The translations under genes were made by a program, and so were the position numbers. Under the pieces are notes generated by a model. It saw nothing but the letters and a program-made list of their open reading frames with translations, did no database searches and had not been told where the DNA came from. From the NCBI RefSeq assembly GCF_900104815.1, contig NZ_FNTD01000004.1, forward strand, positions 5,596,501-5,660,500: a DNA stretch of 64,000 nt, given 5' to 3'. Positions 26,592 through 38,298 of the stretch are shown piece by piece (position 1 is the first letter of the stretch; each line of letters opens with the position of its first letter). This stretch comes from Streptomyces misionensis (GTDB lineage: Bacteria > Actinomycetota > Actinomycetes > Streptomycetales > Streptomycetaceae).

Positions 26592-27254
26592 TCAGTCCCG
26601 CGCACGCGAGCGGTGTGCCACGTACGCCAGCGTGCCCAGCAGCAGCCGGGCCGCCGGGGGGCGGGTCGCGCGGTCCAGCGCGGGCGGGCGCAGCCAGCGC
26701 ACCGGGCCCAGGCCGCCCCGGTCGGAGGGCGGCGCGGTGATGAACGTACCGGGGCCGAGGCCGCGCAGGTCCAGGGCGCGCGGGTCGTCCCAGCCCATGC
26801 GGTAGAGCAGCCGGGGCAGCTCGGCGGCGGCGCCGGCCGCCACGAAGAAGTGGGCGCGCCCCTCGGGGGTGACGGCCACCGGACCGAGCGGCAGGCCCAT
26901 CCGCTCCAGCCGGGCCAGGGCCCGGCGCCCGGCCTGCTCGCAGACCTCCACGACGTCGAAGGCGCGGCCCACCGGCAGCAGTACCGAGGCCCCCGGGAAC
27001 TCCGCCCAGGCCTTGGTCACCTCGTCCAGGGTGGCGCCGGCCGGTACCTCGGGCGCGAACTCCAGCGGATGCGCGCCCGGCTCCGGACACCCGGGGCGCC
27101 CGCAGGAGCAGACGCCCGCCGCGGCCCTCGCCCCCGGCACCACGTCCCAGCCCCACAGGCCGGTGAACTCGGCGACGGTGGTGCACTCCGCGGCCCGGCC
27201 ACGCCGACGCGCGCCGGAGCGGATCTCGCGAATGCCGCCGATCGTGAAGCCCAT
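26592..27254 (-). CDS. Stand-alone primase-polymerase N-terminal-like domain protein
   Basis: 220 residues. The pattern follows the bifunctional DNA primase/polymerase N-terminal domain: a start region with a Cys cluster (CSCGRPGCPEPGAHPL), FDVVEVCEQAG where active enzymes have an acidic metal-binding motif, GRAHFFVAAG where the GG-R-H-hydrophobic motif sits, and LGPGTFITAPPSDRGG matching the terminal PPS motif. The acidic motif is spaced D-x-x-E and the GGRH motif is altered, so activity is doubtful. No helicase domain is present. ATG 27254 has GGAGGGGG just upstream; the frame is open further but lacks a site. Such stand-alone proteins recur in Streptomyces next to nsdA as I recall; role unknown. 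Confidence 0.75.
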   Translation of the reverse strand: MGFTIGGIREIRSGARRRGRAAECTTVAEFTGLWGWDVVPGARAAAGVCSCGRPGCPEPGAHPLEFAPEVPAGATLDEVTKAWAEFPGASVLLPVGRAFDVVEVCEQAGRRALARLERMGLPLGPVAVTPEGRAHFFVAAGAAAELPRLLYRMGWDDPRALDLRGLGPGTFITAPPSDRGGLGPVRWLRPPALDRATRPPAARLLLGTLAYVAHRSRARD

Positions 27255-27443
27255 GCCCCCTCCAACGGGTCCGGCGCGCCGGTGGTTACGACACGGAACG
27301 AGACGGAAGCGGAACGTAACGCTACGGCTCCGCCTTCCCTCCGGGTCAGGGGGCCAAGGTGGCGCCTTGAAGCGTGTCGGGTGGTGCATCGGAATGCATG
27401 CGCCCCTGCGTGCACCACTCCGCCCACTTCCGTTCGTCCTATG

Positions 27444-27482
27444 TCAAGTGAATCGTGTGTGGCGGGCCGTGAGTTCACTTGA
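27444..27482. promoter_or_regulatory. Long-spaced inverted repeat upstream of nsdA
   Basis: TCAAGTGAA (27444-27452) and TTCACTTGA (27474-27482) are perfect nine-base arms whose centres are 30 bases apart, three helical turns. It lies in the 458-base divergent region between the prim-pol-like gene and nsdA, which otherwise shows no gene. The element is AT-richer than its surroundings and looks like a paired operator. The binding protein is unknown. Confidence 0.5.
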
Positions 27483-27712
27483 AGGGGTGGCGAATGGTGG
27501 CGTTTCTGTGATCCCCGTGGCCCAGCCGGTGATCGTGGGATTACTGTGAGTACGCAGAAGCCTCGGGCACATGCGTCCGTGGGTATGCCGGAGGCATTTC
27601 GGCAGCCCGTTCGAAGGGTGAGAACCGCGAGACGGCGAACCGTATTTACCGGCATTCTGATAAGGCTTGGCGCACTCAGGCGACAAGAGGTCTCGGGAAT
27701 GGGGGCGTTCCA

Positions 27713-29188
27713 GTGGGCGGCAACGGCGGTAGTGGGACGAACGCTGACAAGCGCCCCAATGAGCTGCTCGGCTCGTGGTTCGTGCGCAGCGGCTGGTCCA
27801 AGGGCGAGCTGGCCCGCCAAGTGAACCGCAGGGCCCGCCAGTTGGGTGCCAACCACATCTCCACCGACACCTCCCGCGTGCGTCGCTGGCTGGACGGCGA
27901 GAACCCGCGCGAGCCGATCCCGCGCATCCTCTCCGAGCTGTTCTCCGAGCGCTTCGGCTGCGTGGTCTCCATCGAGGACCTGGGCCTGCGCGCCGCCCGT
28001 CCCTCGCCCTCCACGTCCAGCGTCGACCTGCCCTGGACCGGCCCGCAGACCGTCGCCCTGCTCGGCGAGTTCTCCCGCAGCGACCTGATGCTCGCCCGGC
28101 GCGGCTTCCTCGGCAGCTCCCTGGCCCTGTCCGCGGGCCCCTCCCTGATCGAGCCGATGCAGCGCTGGCTGGTGCCCACCCCCGGCGCCCCCGCCGTGCC
28201 CGAGCCCGACTCCCCGCTCGACTCCCGCAGGCCCGGCCGCCTGTCCAAGCCGGAACTGGAACTGCTGGAGTCGACCACCCGGATGTTCCGCCAGTGGGAC
28301 GCCCAGTGCGGTGGCGGCCTGCGCCGCAAGGCCGTCGTCGGCCAGCTGCACGAGGTCACCGACCTGCTCCAGGAGCCCCAGCCCGGGGCCACCACCCGCA
28401 AGCTCTTCAAGGTCGCCGCCGAGCTGGCGGAACTGGCCGGCTGGATGTCGTACGACGTCGGCCTCCAGCCCACCGCGCAGAAGTACTTCGTCCTCGCCCT
28501 GCACGCCGCCAAGGAGGCGGGCGACCGGCCGCTCGGCTCGTACATCCTCTCCAGCATGAGCCGCCAGATGATCCACCTGGGCCGGCCCGACGACGCCCTG
28601 GAGCTGATCCACCTCGCCCAGTACGGCAGCCGCGACTGCGCGAGCCCGCGCACCCAGGCGATGCTGTATGCGATGGAGGCCCGCGCCTACGCCAACATGG
28701 GCCAGCCCGGCCGCACCAAGCGCGCGGTCCGGATGGCCGAGGACACCTTCGCCGACGCCGAGGAGTGGGACGAGCCGGACCCCGACTGGATCCGCTTCTT
28801 CTCCGAGGCCGAGCTGTACGCGGAGAACTCCCACTCCTTCCGCGACCTCGCCTATGTCGCCGGCCGCAGCCCCACCTACGCCTCCCTCGCCGAGCCGCTG
28901 ATGCGGCGGGCGGTGGAGCTGTTCGCCAAGGACGGCGAGCACCAGCGGTCGTACGCGCTCAACCTGATCGGCATGGCCACCGTGCACCTGCTCCAGGGCG
29001 AGCCCGAGGCCGGTACGGAGTACGCCTCGCGGGCCATGACCGTGGCCAAGAAGGTCCGCTCCGAACGGGTGAACAACCGTATCCGAAAGACGGTCGACAC
29101 GGCCGTGCGCGACCACGGCGACCTCGCCGCCGTGGTCGACCTGACCGAACAGCTGGCCGTCGACCTCCCGGACGCCGAGGCCGTCTGA
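27713..29188 (+). CDS. nsdA: NsdA, negative regulator of sporulation and antibiotic production
   Basis: 491 residues. The N terminus has a helix-turn-helix-like segment (WSKGELARQVNRRARQL, then TDTSRVRRWLDGENPREPIP), followed by a long helical region with TPR-like periodicity (LGRPDDALELIHLAQYG, YANMGQPGRTKRAVRMAED, ALNLIGMATVHLLQGEPEAG). In S. coelicolor nsdA (SCO5582) disruption causes more spores and antibiotic overproduction; that is literature for the family. Its place directly before amtB-glnK-glnD also matches. The GTG at 27713 is preceded by GGGGGC. The TPR-like part suggests protein partners or signalling peptides, which is inference. Confidence 0.92.
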   Translation: MGGNGGSGTNADKRPNELLGSWFVRSGWSKGELARQVNRRARQLGANHISTDTSRVRRWLDGENPREPIPRILSELFSERFGCVVSIEDLGLRAARPSPSTSSVDLPWTGPQTVALLGEFSRSDLMLARRGFLGSSLALSAGPSLIEPMQRWLVPTPGAPAVPEPDSPLDSRRPGRLSKPELELLESTTRMFRQWDAQCGGGLRRKAVVGQLHEVTDLLQEPQPGATTRKLFKVAAELAELAGWMSYDVGLQPTAQKYFVLALHAAKEAGDRPLGSYILSSMSRQMIHLGRPDDALELIHLAQYGSRDCASPRTQAMLYAMEARAYANMGQPGRTKRAVRMAEDTFADAEEWDEPDPDWIRFFSEAELYAENSHSFRDLAYVAGRSPTYASLAEPLMRRAVELFAKDGEHQRSYALNLIGMATVHLLQGEPEAGTEYASRAMTVAKKVRSERVNNRIRKTVDTAVRDHGDLAAVVDLTEQLAVDLPDAEAV

Positions 29189-29392
29189 CCCCGGCGGCCC
29201 CCCGAACCCCGGCCGCGGCCGGACCTCCCGAACCGCCCGACTCGGCTCCCCCAACGCCAGGTCATCGAGAGGTCCGCGCCGCGGCCGGCCTGTGGGCGCC
29301 GGGGCCACCGCGTCCACGTCCGCCGCCGGCCCGTCGACGCCCGGCGCCGCCGCGACCACGCCCGGTGACCCGGACCCGCCCTTCACCCACGC

Positions 29393-31270
<1,878 letters not shown>

Positions 31271-31302
31271 GACGGCGGCGGGCCAGGGAAACGGGAGGCG
31301 CT

Positions 31303-33762
31303 GTGACGGGTGACGAGATGCGGACACGGGCCGAGGACACCGGACCCGGCGGCTACGCGGCGGCACGAGTGCGCCTCCTCACCGAGGGGGCGCGCCCCGG
31401 GCCCGCGCGCCGCGCCGCCCTCGCCGGACTGACCGACGACTGGCTCGCCGCCCTCTTCACCGGCGGGGCCGGCCGGGCCCGGGGCGTCAGCCTCGTCGCC
31501 GTCGGCGGCTACGGCCGCGGCGAGCTGTCCCCGCGCAGCGACCTCGACCTCCTGCTGCTGCACGACGGCTCCGACGCGGCCGCGGTCGCGGCCCTCGCCG
31601 ACCACCTCTGGTACCCGGTCTGGGACCTCGGCCTCGCCCTCGACCACTCCGTGCGCACCCTCGCCGAGGCCCGCCGGACGGCCGGCGAGGACCTGAAGGT
31701 CCAGCTCGGCCTGCTGGACGCCCGACACCTCGCCGGCGATCCCGCCCTGACCGCCGCTCTGCGCACCGCCGTCCTCGCCGACTGGCGCGACCAGGCCCCA
31801 CGGCGCCTGCCCGAACTCCGGGAGCTGTGCGACGAACGGGCCGAGCGGCACGGCGAGTTGAGGTACCTCCTGGAACCCGACCTCAAGGAGGCCAGGGGCG
31901 GACTGCGCGACGCCACCGCGCTGCGCGCCGTCGCCGCCTCCTGGCTCGCCGACGCCCCGCGCGAGGGCCTGGCCGAGGCCCGACGGAGCCTGCTCGACGT
32001 GCGCGACGCGCTCCACCTGGCCACCGGCCGCGCCACCGACCGGCTCGCGCTCCAGGAACAGGACGAGGTCGCCGCCGGGCTGGGCCTGCTCGACGCGGAC
32101 ACCCTGCTGCGGCAGGTCTACGAGGCCGCGCGGGTCGTCTCGTACGCCGGTGACGTCACCTGGCGTGAAGTGGGGCGCGTGCTGCGTTCGCGCGCCGTCC
32201 GCCCGCGCCTGCGCGCCATGCTGGGCGGAAAGCCGGCCGCCGAGCGCTCCCCGCTGGCCGAGGGCGTGGTCGAACAGGACGGCGAGGTGGTGCTCGCCCG
32301 TGCCGCGCGCCCCGAACGCGACCCCGTGCTCCCGCTGCGCGCCGCGGCCGCCGCCGCCCAGGCCGGCCTCCCGCTCTCCCCGCACGCCGTACGGCGCCTG
32401 GCCACCGCCCGCCCCCTGCCCACGCCCTGGCCCGCCGAGGCCCGCGAGCTGCTGGTCACCCTGCTCGGCTCCGGCCGCCCCACCGTCGACGTCTGGGAGG
32501 CACTGGAGGCGGAGGGCCTGATCAGCAGGCTGCTGCCGGACTGGGAACGGGTCCGCTGCCGCCCCCAGCGCAACGCCGTCCACGTCTGGACCGTCGACCG
32601 CCACCTGATCGAGACCGCCGTCCGCGCCGCCGCGCTCACCCGGCACGTCGGCCGCCCCGACCTGCTCCTGGTCGCCGCCCTGCTGCACGACATGGGCAAG
32701 GGCTGGCCCGGCGACCACTCGGTGGCCGGCGAGATCATCGCCAAGGACGTGGCCGCCCGGATCGGCTTCGACCCCGCCGACGCCGCCGTACTGGCCACGC
32801 TGGTCCGTCACCACCTCCTGCTGGTCGACACCGCCACCCGCCGTGACCTGGACGATCCCGCCACCGTCCGCTCGGTCGCCGAGGCGGTCGGCAGCCAGGC
32901 CACCCTGGAGCTGCTGGCCGCCCTCACCGAGGCGGACGCCCTCGCCACCGGACCGGCCGCCTGGTCCGCCTGGCGCGGCTCCCTGGTCGCCGACCTGGCC
33001 CGCCGCGTCGCCGCCCTGCTCGCCGGCGACGTACCGGACGAGCCCGCGCCCGCCGCCCCCACCGCCGAACAGGAACGGCTGGCCGTCGAGGCATTCCGCA
33101 CCGGCGGCCCGGTCCTCGCCCTGCGCGCCCGCACCGAGCCGCTCCCCGCCGAGGAACCGCCCGGCGCGCCCGAGCCGCTCGGCGTCGAGCTGCTCATCGC
33201 CGTACCCGACCAGGCCGCGGTGCTGCCCGCGGTCGCCGGGGTGCTCGCCGTGCACCGGCTCACCGTGCGCACCGCCGAGCTGCGCACCCTGCGCCTGCCC
33301 GAAGGGGTGGGCGACGACGAGGGCGACGGCGCGGTGCTGCTGCTCGACTGGCGGGTGGCCGCCGAGTACGGCTCGCTGCCCGAGGCGACCCGCCTGCGCG
33401 CCGACCTCGTCCGCGCCCTCGACGGCTCCCTGGACATCGCCGGCCGCCTCGCCGAACGGGACGCCGCCTATCCGCGGCGCCGCGGCCCCGCGGCCCCGCC
33501 GCCCCGGGTCGGCGTGGCCCCCGCCGCCTCCCACCACGCCACCGTGATCGAGGTCCGCGCCCAGGACGCCCCCGGCCTGCTGCACCGCATCGGCACCGCC
33601 CTGGAGAAGGCGGGCGTGCGCGTGCGCAGCATGCACGTGAGCACCCTGGGCGCCAACGCGGTCGACGCCTTCTACGTCACGACGGGCACGGGGGAGCCGC
33701 TGCCGGAGGCGGACGCGCGGACGGTCGCGCGGGGGCTGGAGGAGGCACTGCGCCCGGGGTGA
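31303..33762 (+). CDS. glnD: PII nucleotidyltransferase GlnD (adenylyltransferase in Streptomyces)
   Basis: 819 residues. The N-terminal nucleotidyltransferase shows GGYGRGELSPRSDLDLLLLH with the catalytic D-x-D at about residues 80 and 82. A helical region is followed by an HD domain (LLHDMGKGWPGDHS) that removes the nucleotide, and two C-terminal ACT domains, the last seen as VIEVRAQDAPGLLHRIGTAL. It adds AMP to GlnK Tyr51 under nitrogen shortage. GGGAGG lies seven bases before the GTG. It completes the amtB-glnK-glnD operon. Confidence 0.95.
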   Translation: MTGDEMRTRAEDTGPGGYAAARVRLLTEGARPGPARRAALAGLTDDWLAALFTGGAGRARGVSLVAVGGYGRGELSPRSDLDLLLLHDGSDAAAVAALADHLWYPVWDLGLALDHSVRTLAEARRTAGEDLKVQLGLLDARHLAGDPALTAALRTAVLADWRDQAPRRLPELRELCDERAERHGELRYLLEPDLKEARGGLRDATALRAVAASWLADAPREGLAEARRSLLDVRDALHLATGRATDRLALQEQDEVAAGLGLLDADTLLRQVYEAARVVSYAGDVTWREVGRVLRSRAVRPRLRAMLGGKPAAERSPLAEGVVEQDGEVVLARAARPERDPVLPLRAAAAAAQAGLPLSPHAVRRLATARPLPTPWPAEARELLVTLLGSGRPTVDVWEALEAEGLISRLLPDWERVRCRPQRNAVHVWTVDRHLIETAVRAAALTRHVGRPDLLLVAALLHDMGKGWPGDHSVAGEIIAKDVAARIGFDPADAAVLATLVRHHLLLVDTATRRDLDDPATVRSVAEAVGSQATLELLAALTEADALATGPAAWSAWRGSLVADLARRVAALLAGDVPDEPAPAAPTAEQERLAVEAFRTGGPVLALRARTEPLPAEEPPGAPEPLGVELLIAVPDQAAVLPAVAGVLAVHRLTVRTAELRTLRLPEGVGDDEGDGAVLLLDWRVAAEYGSLPEATRLRADLVRALDGSLDIAGRLAERDAAYPRRRGPAAPPPRVGVAPAASHHATVIEVRAQDAPGLLHRIGTALEKAGVRVRSMHVSTLGANAVDAFYVTTGTGEPLPEADARTVARGLEEALRPG

Positions 33763-33859
33763 CGCACGCCGAATGCGGCGGGCGGGGACTGATGCCCCGC
33801 CGGGCCGGATACCCTGGAGGGCAGCCCAGACCACTCCGACCCCGAGGACCGACGCCACC

Positions 33860-35410
33860 GTGTTCGATACCCTCTCCGACCGCCTCAGCGCGACTTTCAA
33901 AAACCTCCGCGGCAAGGGCAGGTTGTCCGAGGCGGACATCGACGCCACGGCACGCGAGATCCGCATCGCGCTCCTCGAAGCGGACGTGGCCCTTCCTGTC
34001 GTGCGCACGTTCATCAAGAACGTCAAGGAGCGCGCGCTCGGCGCCGAGGTCTCCAAGGCGCTGAACCCCGCCCAGCAGGTCCTGAAGATCGTCAACGACG
34101 AGCTCGTGACCATCCTCGGCGGCGAGACCCGGCGCCTGCGCTTCGCCAAGCAGCCGCCCACCGTGATCATGCTCGCGGGTCTCCAGGGTGCCGGTAAGAC
34201 CACCCTCGCGGGCAAGCTCGGCCGCTGGCTCAAGGAGCAGGGCCACTCCCCGCTCCTGGTCGCCTGTGACCTCCAGCGCCCCAACGCGGTCAACCAGCTC
34301 AGCGTCGTCGCCGAGCGCGCGGGCGTGGCCGTCTACGCCCCGGAGCCGGGCAACGGCGTCGGCGACCCGGTGAAGGTCGCCAAGGACTCCATCGAGTTCG
34401 CGAAGTCCAAGGTCCACGACATCGTGATCGTGGACACCGCCGGCCGTCTCGGCATCGACCAGGAGATGATGCAGCAGGCCGCGGACATCCGCGACGCCGT
34501 CTCCCCGGACGAGATCCTCTTCGTCGTCGACGCGATGATCGGTCAGGACGCGGTCAACACCGCCGAGGCCTTCCGCGACGGCGTCGGCTTCGACGGCGTG
34601 GTGCTGTCCAAGCTCGACGGCGACGCCCGCGGTGGTGCCGCCCTGTCGATCCGGCAGATCACCGGCAAGCCGATCATGTTCGCGTCGAACGGCGAGAAGC
34701 TGGACGACTTCGACGCGTTCCACCCGGACCGGATGGCCTCCCGCATCCTCGACATGGGTGACCTGCTCACCCTGATCGAGCAGGCGGAGAAGACCTTCAG
34801 CCAGGAAGAGGCCGCCAAGATGGCCTCGAAGCTGGCGTCCAAGAAGGGCCAGGACTTCACCCTGGACGACTTCCTGGCCCAGATGGAGCAGGTCCGCAAG
34901 ATGGGCTCCATCTCCAAGCTGCTCGGCATGCTCCCGGGCATGGGCCAGATCAAGGAGCAGATCCAGAACATCGACGAGCGCGACGTGGACCGCACCGCCG
35001 CGATCATCAAGTCGATGACCCCGGGCGAGCGCCAGGACCCGACGATCATCAACGGCTCCCGCCGCGCCCGTATCGCCAAGGGTTCCGGCGTCGAGGTCAG
35101 CGCGGTGAAGAACCTGGTCGAGCGGTTCTTCGAGGCCCGCAAGATGATGTCCCGGATGGCCCAGGGCGGCGGCATGCCGGGCATGCCGGGCATCCCGGGC
35201 ATGGGCGGCGGCCCCGGCCGGCAGAAGAAGCAGCAGAAGAAGGCCAAGGGCAAGCAGCGCTCCGGCAACCCGATGAAGCGCAAGCAGCAGGAGCTGGAGG
35301 AGGCCCAGCGCCGCGAGGCCGCCGCGCAGGGCGGGAACGCGTTCGGGCTGCCCCAGCAGGGCGGCCAGGAGTTCGAGCTGCCGGACGAGTTCAAGAAGTT
35401 CATGGGCTGA
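33860..35410 (+). CDS. ffh: Signal recognition particle protein Ffh
   Basis: 516 residues. Starts FDTLSDRLSATFKNLRGKGR (N domain) from GTG 33860. G domain: GLQGAGKTTLAGKLG (G1), CDLQRPNAVNQL (G2), VDTAGRLGIDQEMMQ (G3), LSKLDGDARGGAALS (G4). The methionine-rich M domain ends with a MPGMPGIPGMGG stretch and a basic KKQQKKAKGKQRSGNPMKRK tail. With 4.5S-type RNA it binds signal sequences of nascent membrane proteins and delivers them to FtsY. The ORF is open back to 33773 but the N domain fixes the start. Confidence 0.97.
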   Translation: MFDTLSDRLSATFKNLRGKGRLSEADIDATAREIRIALLEADVALPVVRTFIKNVKERALGAEVSKALNPAQQVLKIVNDELVTILGGETRRLRFAKQPPTVIMLAGLQGAGKTTLAGKLGRWLKEQGHSPLLVACDLQRPNAVNQLSVVAERAGVAVYAPEPGNGVGDPVKVAKDSIEFAKSKVHDIVIVDTAGRLGIDQEMMQQAADIRDAVSPDEILFVVDAMIGQDAVNTAEAFRDGVGFDGVVLSKLDGDARGGAALSIRQITGKPIMFASNGEKLDDFDAFHPDRMASRILDMGDLLTLIEQAEKTFSQEEAAKMASKLASKKGQDFTLDDFLAQMEQVRKMGSISKLLGMLPGMGQIKEQIQNIDERDVDRTAAIIKSMTPGERQDPTIINGSRRARIAKGSGVEVSAVKNLVERFFEARKMMSRMAQGGGMPGMPGIPGMGGGPGRQKKQQKKAKGKQRSGNPMKRKQQELEEAQRREAAAQGGNAFGLPQQGGQEFELPDEFKKFMG

Positions 35411-35425
35411 CGGCCGTACGACCCC

Positions 35426-35459
35426 GAAGGGCGCCTCCTCGCACGAGGGGGCGCCCTTC
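35426..35459 (+). terminator. Hairpin after ffh
   Basis: GAAGGGCGCC and GGCGCCCTTC form a perfect 10-base outer stem, extended by partial TCCTC/GAGGG pairing. It begins 15 bases after the ffh stop and ends 40 bases before the FtsH-family gene. No T-tract. Confidence 0.6.
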
Positions 35460-35499
35460 AGCGTGTGCCGCGCCCGGCTATCTGCCGTAACGTCCCTGT

Positions 35500-37446
35500 A
35501 TGAGCAATGCGGCGCCCCCGCGCAAGGACCCGGAGCAGCCGTGGCGCGCCGAGGGCACCCCCGAGGGACCCCGGCGCTCCGGCGGCCCCGGACTCCGGGG
35601 CGGCAAGTGGTGGGGACTGCTGGTCACCGCGGTGATCGTCTTCCTGCTGGCCTGGGTGGGGCTGAACTACCTCGGCCAGGGCAACCAGCCGACGATCTCC
35701 TACACCGAGTTCAGCAGACAGGTCTCCGAGGGCAATGTCGCCACGATCTACTCCAAGGGCGACGCCATCCAGGGACAGCTGAAGAGCGCCCGGAACAACC
35801 CCGAGGGCGGCGGCCGGTACACCCGCTTCAAGACCCAGCGCCCGGCGTTCGCGGACGACCGGCTGTGGCAGAACCTCAGCAGCCACGGCGTCACGGTGAC
35901 CGCGCGGCCGGTGGTCCAGGAGCGCAGCTTCCTGTCCAACCTGCTGCTCTCCCTGATCCCGATCCTGATCCTGGTCGCCGTGTGGGTCTTCTTCGCCCGG
36001 CGGCTCGGCGGGGCGCTGTCCGGGGGCGCGGGCGGTCTGTTCGGCCGCCGGGCGCCGCCCCGGCCGGTCGGCCCGGCACCGGGCACCGAGCGCACCACCT
36101 TCGCCGACGTGGCCGGCATCGACGAGGTCAAGGGCGAGCTGGACGACGTCGTCGACTTCCTGGAGCACCCGGACGCCTACCGCCGGATGGGCGCCAAGCT
36201 GCCGCGCGGAGTGCTGCTCGCGGGCCCGCCCGGCACCGGGAAGACCCTGCTCGCACGGGCGGTGGCGGGGGAGGCCGGGGTGCCGTTCTTCTCCGCGTCG
36301 GCGTCGGAGTTCATCGAGATGATCGTCGGCGTGGGCGCGTCCCGGGTGCGGGAGCTGTTCGCCGAGGCCCGCAAGGTGGCGCCCTCCATCATCTTCATCG
36401 ACGAGATCGACACCATCGGCCGGGCACGCAGCGGCAGCACGGCGATGAGCGGTCACGACGAGCGGGAGCAGACGCTCAACCAGATCCTCACCGAGATGGA
36501 CGGCTTCTCCGGCTCGGAGGGCGTGATCGTCATCGCGGCGACCAACCGCGCGGACATCCTGGACCCGGCGCTGACCCGTCCGGGCCGCTTCGACCGGGTG
36601 GTCAGCGTGGCCCCGCCGGACCGCTCGGGCCGGGAGGCGATCCTGCGCATCCACACCCGGGACGTGCCGCTCGCCCCGGACGTCGACCTGGCCCGGCTGG
36701 CGCGGACGACCCCCGGGATGACCGGCGCGGACCTGGCGAACCTCGCCAACGAGGCGGCGCTGCTCGCGGTCAAGCGCAAGCAGGACCGGGTGACCGCCGC
36801 CGACCTGTCCGAGGCGCTGGAGAAGGTCCAGCTGGGCGCCGAGCGCACGCTGGTGATGCCGGAGGAGGACCGGCGCCGTACGGCGTACCACGAGAGCGGC
36901 CACGCGCTGCTCGGCATGCTGCAACCGGGCGCGGACCCGGTCCGCAAGATCACCATCGTGCCGCGCGGCCGGGCGCTCGGGGTGACGATGTCCACGCCGG
37001 AGGTTGAGCGGTACGCGCACTCCGAGGAGTACCTGCGGGGCCGGATCATCGGCGCGCTGGGCGGCATGGCCGCCGAGGAGGTCGTCTACGGCGTGGTCAC
37101 CACGGGCGCGGAGAGCGACCTGGAGCAGGTCACGAACATCGCGCGCGGCATGGTGGCCCGCTGGGGCATGAGCGAGCGCGTCGGCCGGCTGTCGGCCCTG
37201 CCGAGCGACGCCCAGCAGGCCTACGGGCTGGCCGCCGCCCCGCAGACCCTGGACGTCATCGACGCCGAGATGCGCCGGATCGTGGACGAGTGCTACGACG
37301 AGGCGCGCCGCAAACTCCGCGACCACCGCGGGCAGTTGGACGCGCTGGCGGGGGCGCTGCTGGAGCACGAGACGCTGGAGGAGGCGGACGCGTACCGGAT
37401 CGCGGGCGTCACCCGGCCGGCCAAGGAGACCGAAGAACCCCGGTGA
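35500..37446 (+). CDS. FtsH-family ATP-dependent zinc metalloprotease
   Basis: 648 residues. One membrane helix at about 39-58, an extracytoplasmic domain, a second helix at about 145-165, then the AAA domain with Walker A GPPGTGKT at 242-249, Walker B IIFIDEID and second-region-of-homology [20 protein letters not shown]. The peptidase has HESGH at 464-468 and [18 protein letters not shown] supplying the third zinc ligand region. It degrades membrane and short-lived cytosolic proteins. Streptomyces also have a canonical ftsH near folate genes, so this is probably a second copy; it is not given the ftsH symbol for that reason. It is convergent with a methyltransferase gene, only 9 bases apart. 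Confidence 0.93.
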   Translation: MSNAAPPRKDPEQPWRAEGTPEGPRRSGGPGLRGGKWWGLLVTAVIVFLLAWVGLNYLGQGNQPTISYTEFSRQVSEGNVATIYSKGDAIQGQLKSARNNPEGGGRYTRFKTQRPAFADDRLWQNLSSHGVTVTARPVVQERSFLSNLLLSLIPILILVAVWVFFARRLGGALSGGAGGLFGRRAPPRPVGPAPGTERTTFADVAGIDEVKGELDDVVDFLEHPDAYRRMGAKLPRGVLLAGPPGTGKTLLARAVAGEAGVPFFSASASEFIEMIVGVGASRVRELFAEARKVAPSIIFIDEIDTIGRARSGSTAMSGHDEREQTLNQILTEMDGFSGSEGVIVIAATNRADILDPALTRPGRFDRVVSVAPPDRSGREAILRIHTRDVPLAPDVDLARLARTTPGMTGADLANLANEAALLAVKRKQDRVTAADLSEALEKVQLGAERTLVMPEEDRRRTAYHESGHALLGMLQPGADPVRKITIVPRGRALGVTMSTPEVERYAHSEEYLRGRIIGALGGMAAEEVVYGVVTTGAESDLEQVTNIARGMVARWGMSERVGRLSALPSDAQQAYGLAAAPQTLDVIDAEMRRIVDECYDEARRKLRDHRGQLDALAGALLEHETLEEADAYRIAGVTRPAKETEEPR

Positions 37447-37455
37447 CCGGGGGCC

Positions 37456-38298
37456 TCAGGGCACGCGGGCGATCAGATAGCGGAAGACGTTGGGCATCCA
37501 GACGGTGCCGTCCGGGCGGCGGTAGGGGTGCAGGGCCTCGGCCAGCTCCTTGTCGACCTGTTCGGCGCCGGTCGCCCGGGCGGCCGCGTCGAACAGGCCC
37601 GTGGCGAGCAGCCCGCGGACCGCGCTGTCCGGGTCGGCGTACCCGAAGGGGCACGAGACCCGCCCGGAGCCGTCCGGCCGAAGCCCCGCCCGCCGGGCGG
37701 TCTCCTCCAGGTCGTCCCGGCCGGCCGGGCGCCAACCGTCCGCCCTGCGCAAAGGATCGGCCAGATTCGCCGCCACCCGCAGCACCGAGGAGGTGGCACA
37801 GCGTTCCGGCGGACCCCAGCCGGCCAGCACCACGGCGGCGCCCCGGGCGGCGAGCGGCAGCGCGTCGGCCAGCAGCCGGCCGGGCTCCTCGGAGCCGTCC
37901 GCGGGCCGGCGCAGGGGCTCGAAGAGGGTCACGAGGGTGAACGGGGCGTGCTCCGTCACGCGCGGCAGACGTGCGCAGAGCTGCGCCCGCGCGCCCGTGC
38001 CGTCGCGGTCGGCGGGCAGCAGCCGTTCGCGGGCGAGGGCGAGCAGCTCGGGGCAGGAGTCGACGCCGGTGACCGCGGCGCCGCGCGCCACGGCCGGCAG
38101 CAGGGCGAGCCCGGAGCCGCAGCGCAGGCCCAGCAGCCGGGTGGCCGGGCCGACGTCGAGCCGTTCGTGGACGGCCTCGTGGAGCGGTACGAGCATCCGC
38201 TCCTGGATCTCGGCCCAGTCCCGCGCTCGGGCGCTCGGGTTGTGCCGGGTGCCGGTGTCCGCGTGCGGCGGACGGTGCCGCACGAGCGAAGCTGTCAT
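37456..38298 (-). CDS. SAM-dependent methyltransferase, substrate unknown
   Basis: 280 residues. A Rossmann SAM loop is visible as LLGLRCGSGLALLPAVARG followed by VTGVDSCPELLALARERL, with an acidic ribose contact; AAVVLAGWGPPERC fits strand 4-5 of class I enzymes. The C terminus (YRRPDGTVWMPNVFRYLIAR) resembles small-molecule methyltransferases. ATG 38298 (MTASLVRHRPP) has GGGAG nine bases upstream; the frame is open to 38451. No neighbour suggests the substrate. Confidence 0.82.
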   Translation of the reverse strand: MTASLVRHRPPHADTGTRHNPSARARDWAEIQERMLVPLHEAVHERLDVGPATRLLGLRCGSGLALLPAVARGAAVTGVDSCPELLALARERLLPADRDGTGARAQLCARLPRVTEHAPFTLVTLFEPLRRPADGSEEPGRLLADALPLAARGAAVVLAGWGPPERCATSSVLRVAANLADPLRRADGWRPAGRDDLEETARRAGLRPDGSGRVSCPFGYADPDSAVRGLLATGLFDAAARATGAEQVDKELAEALHPYRRPDGTVWMPNVFRYLIARVP

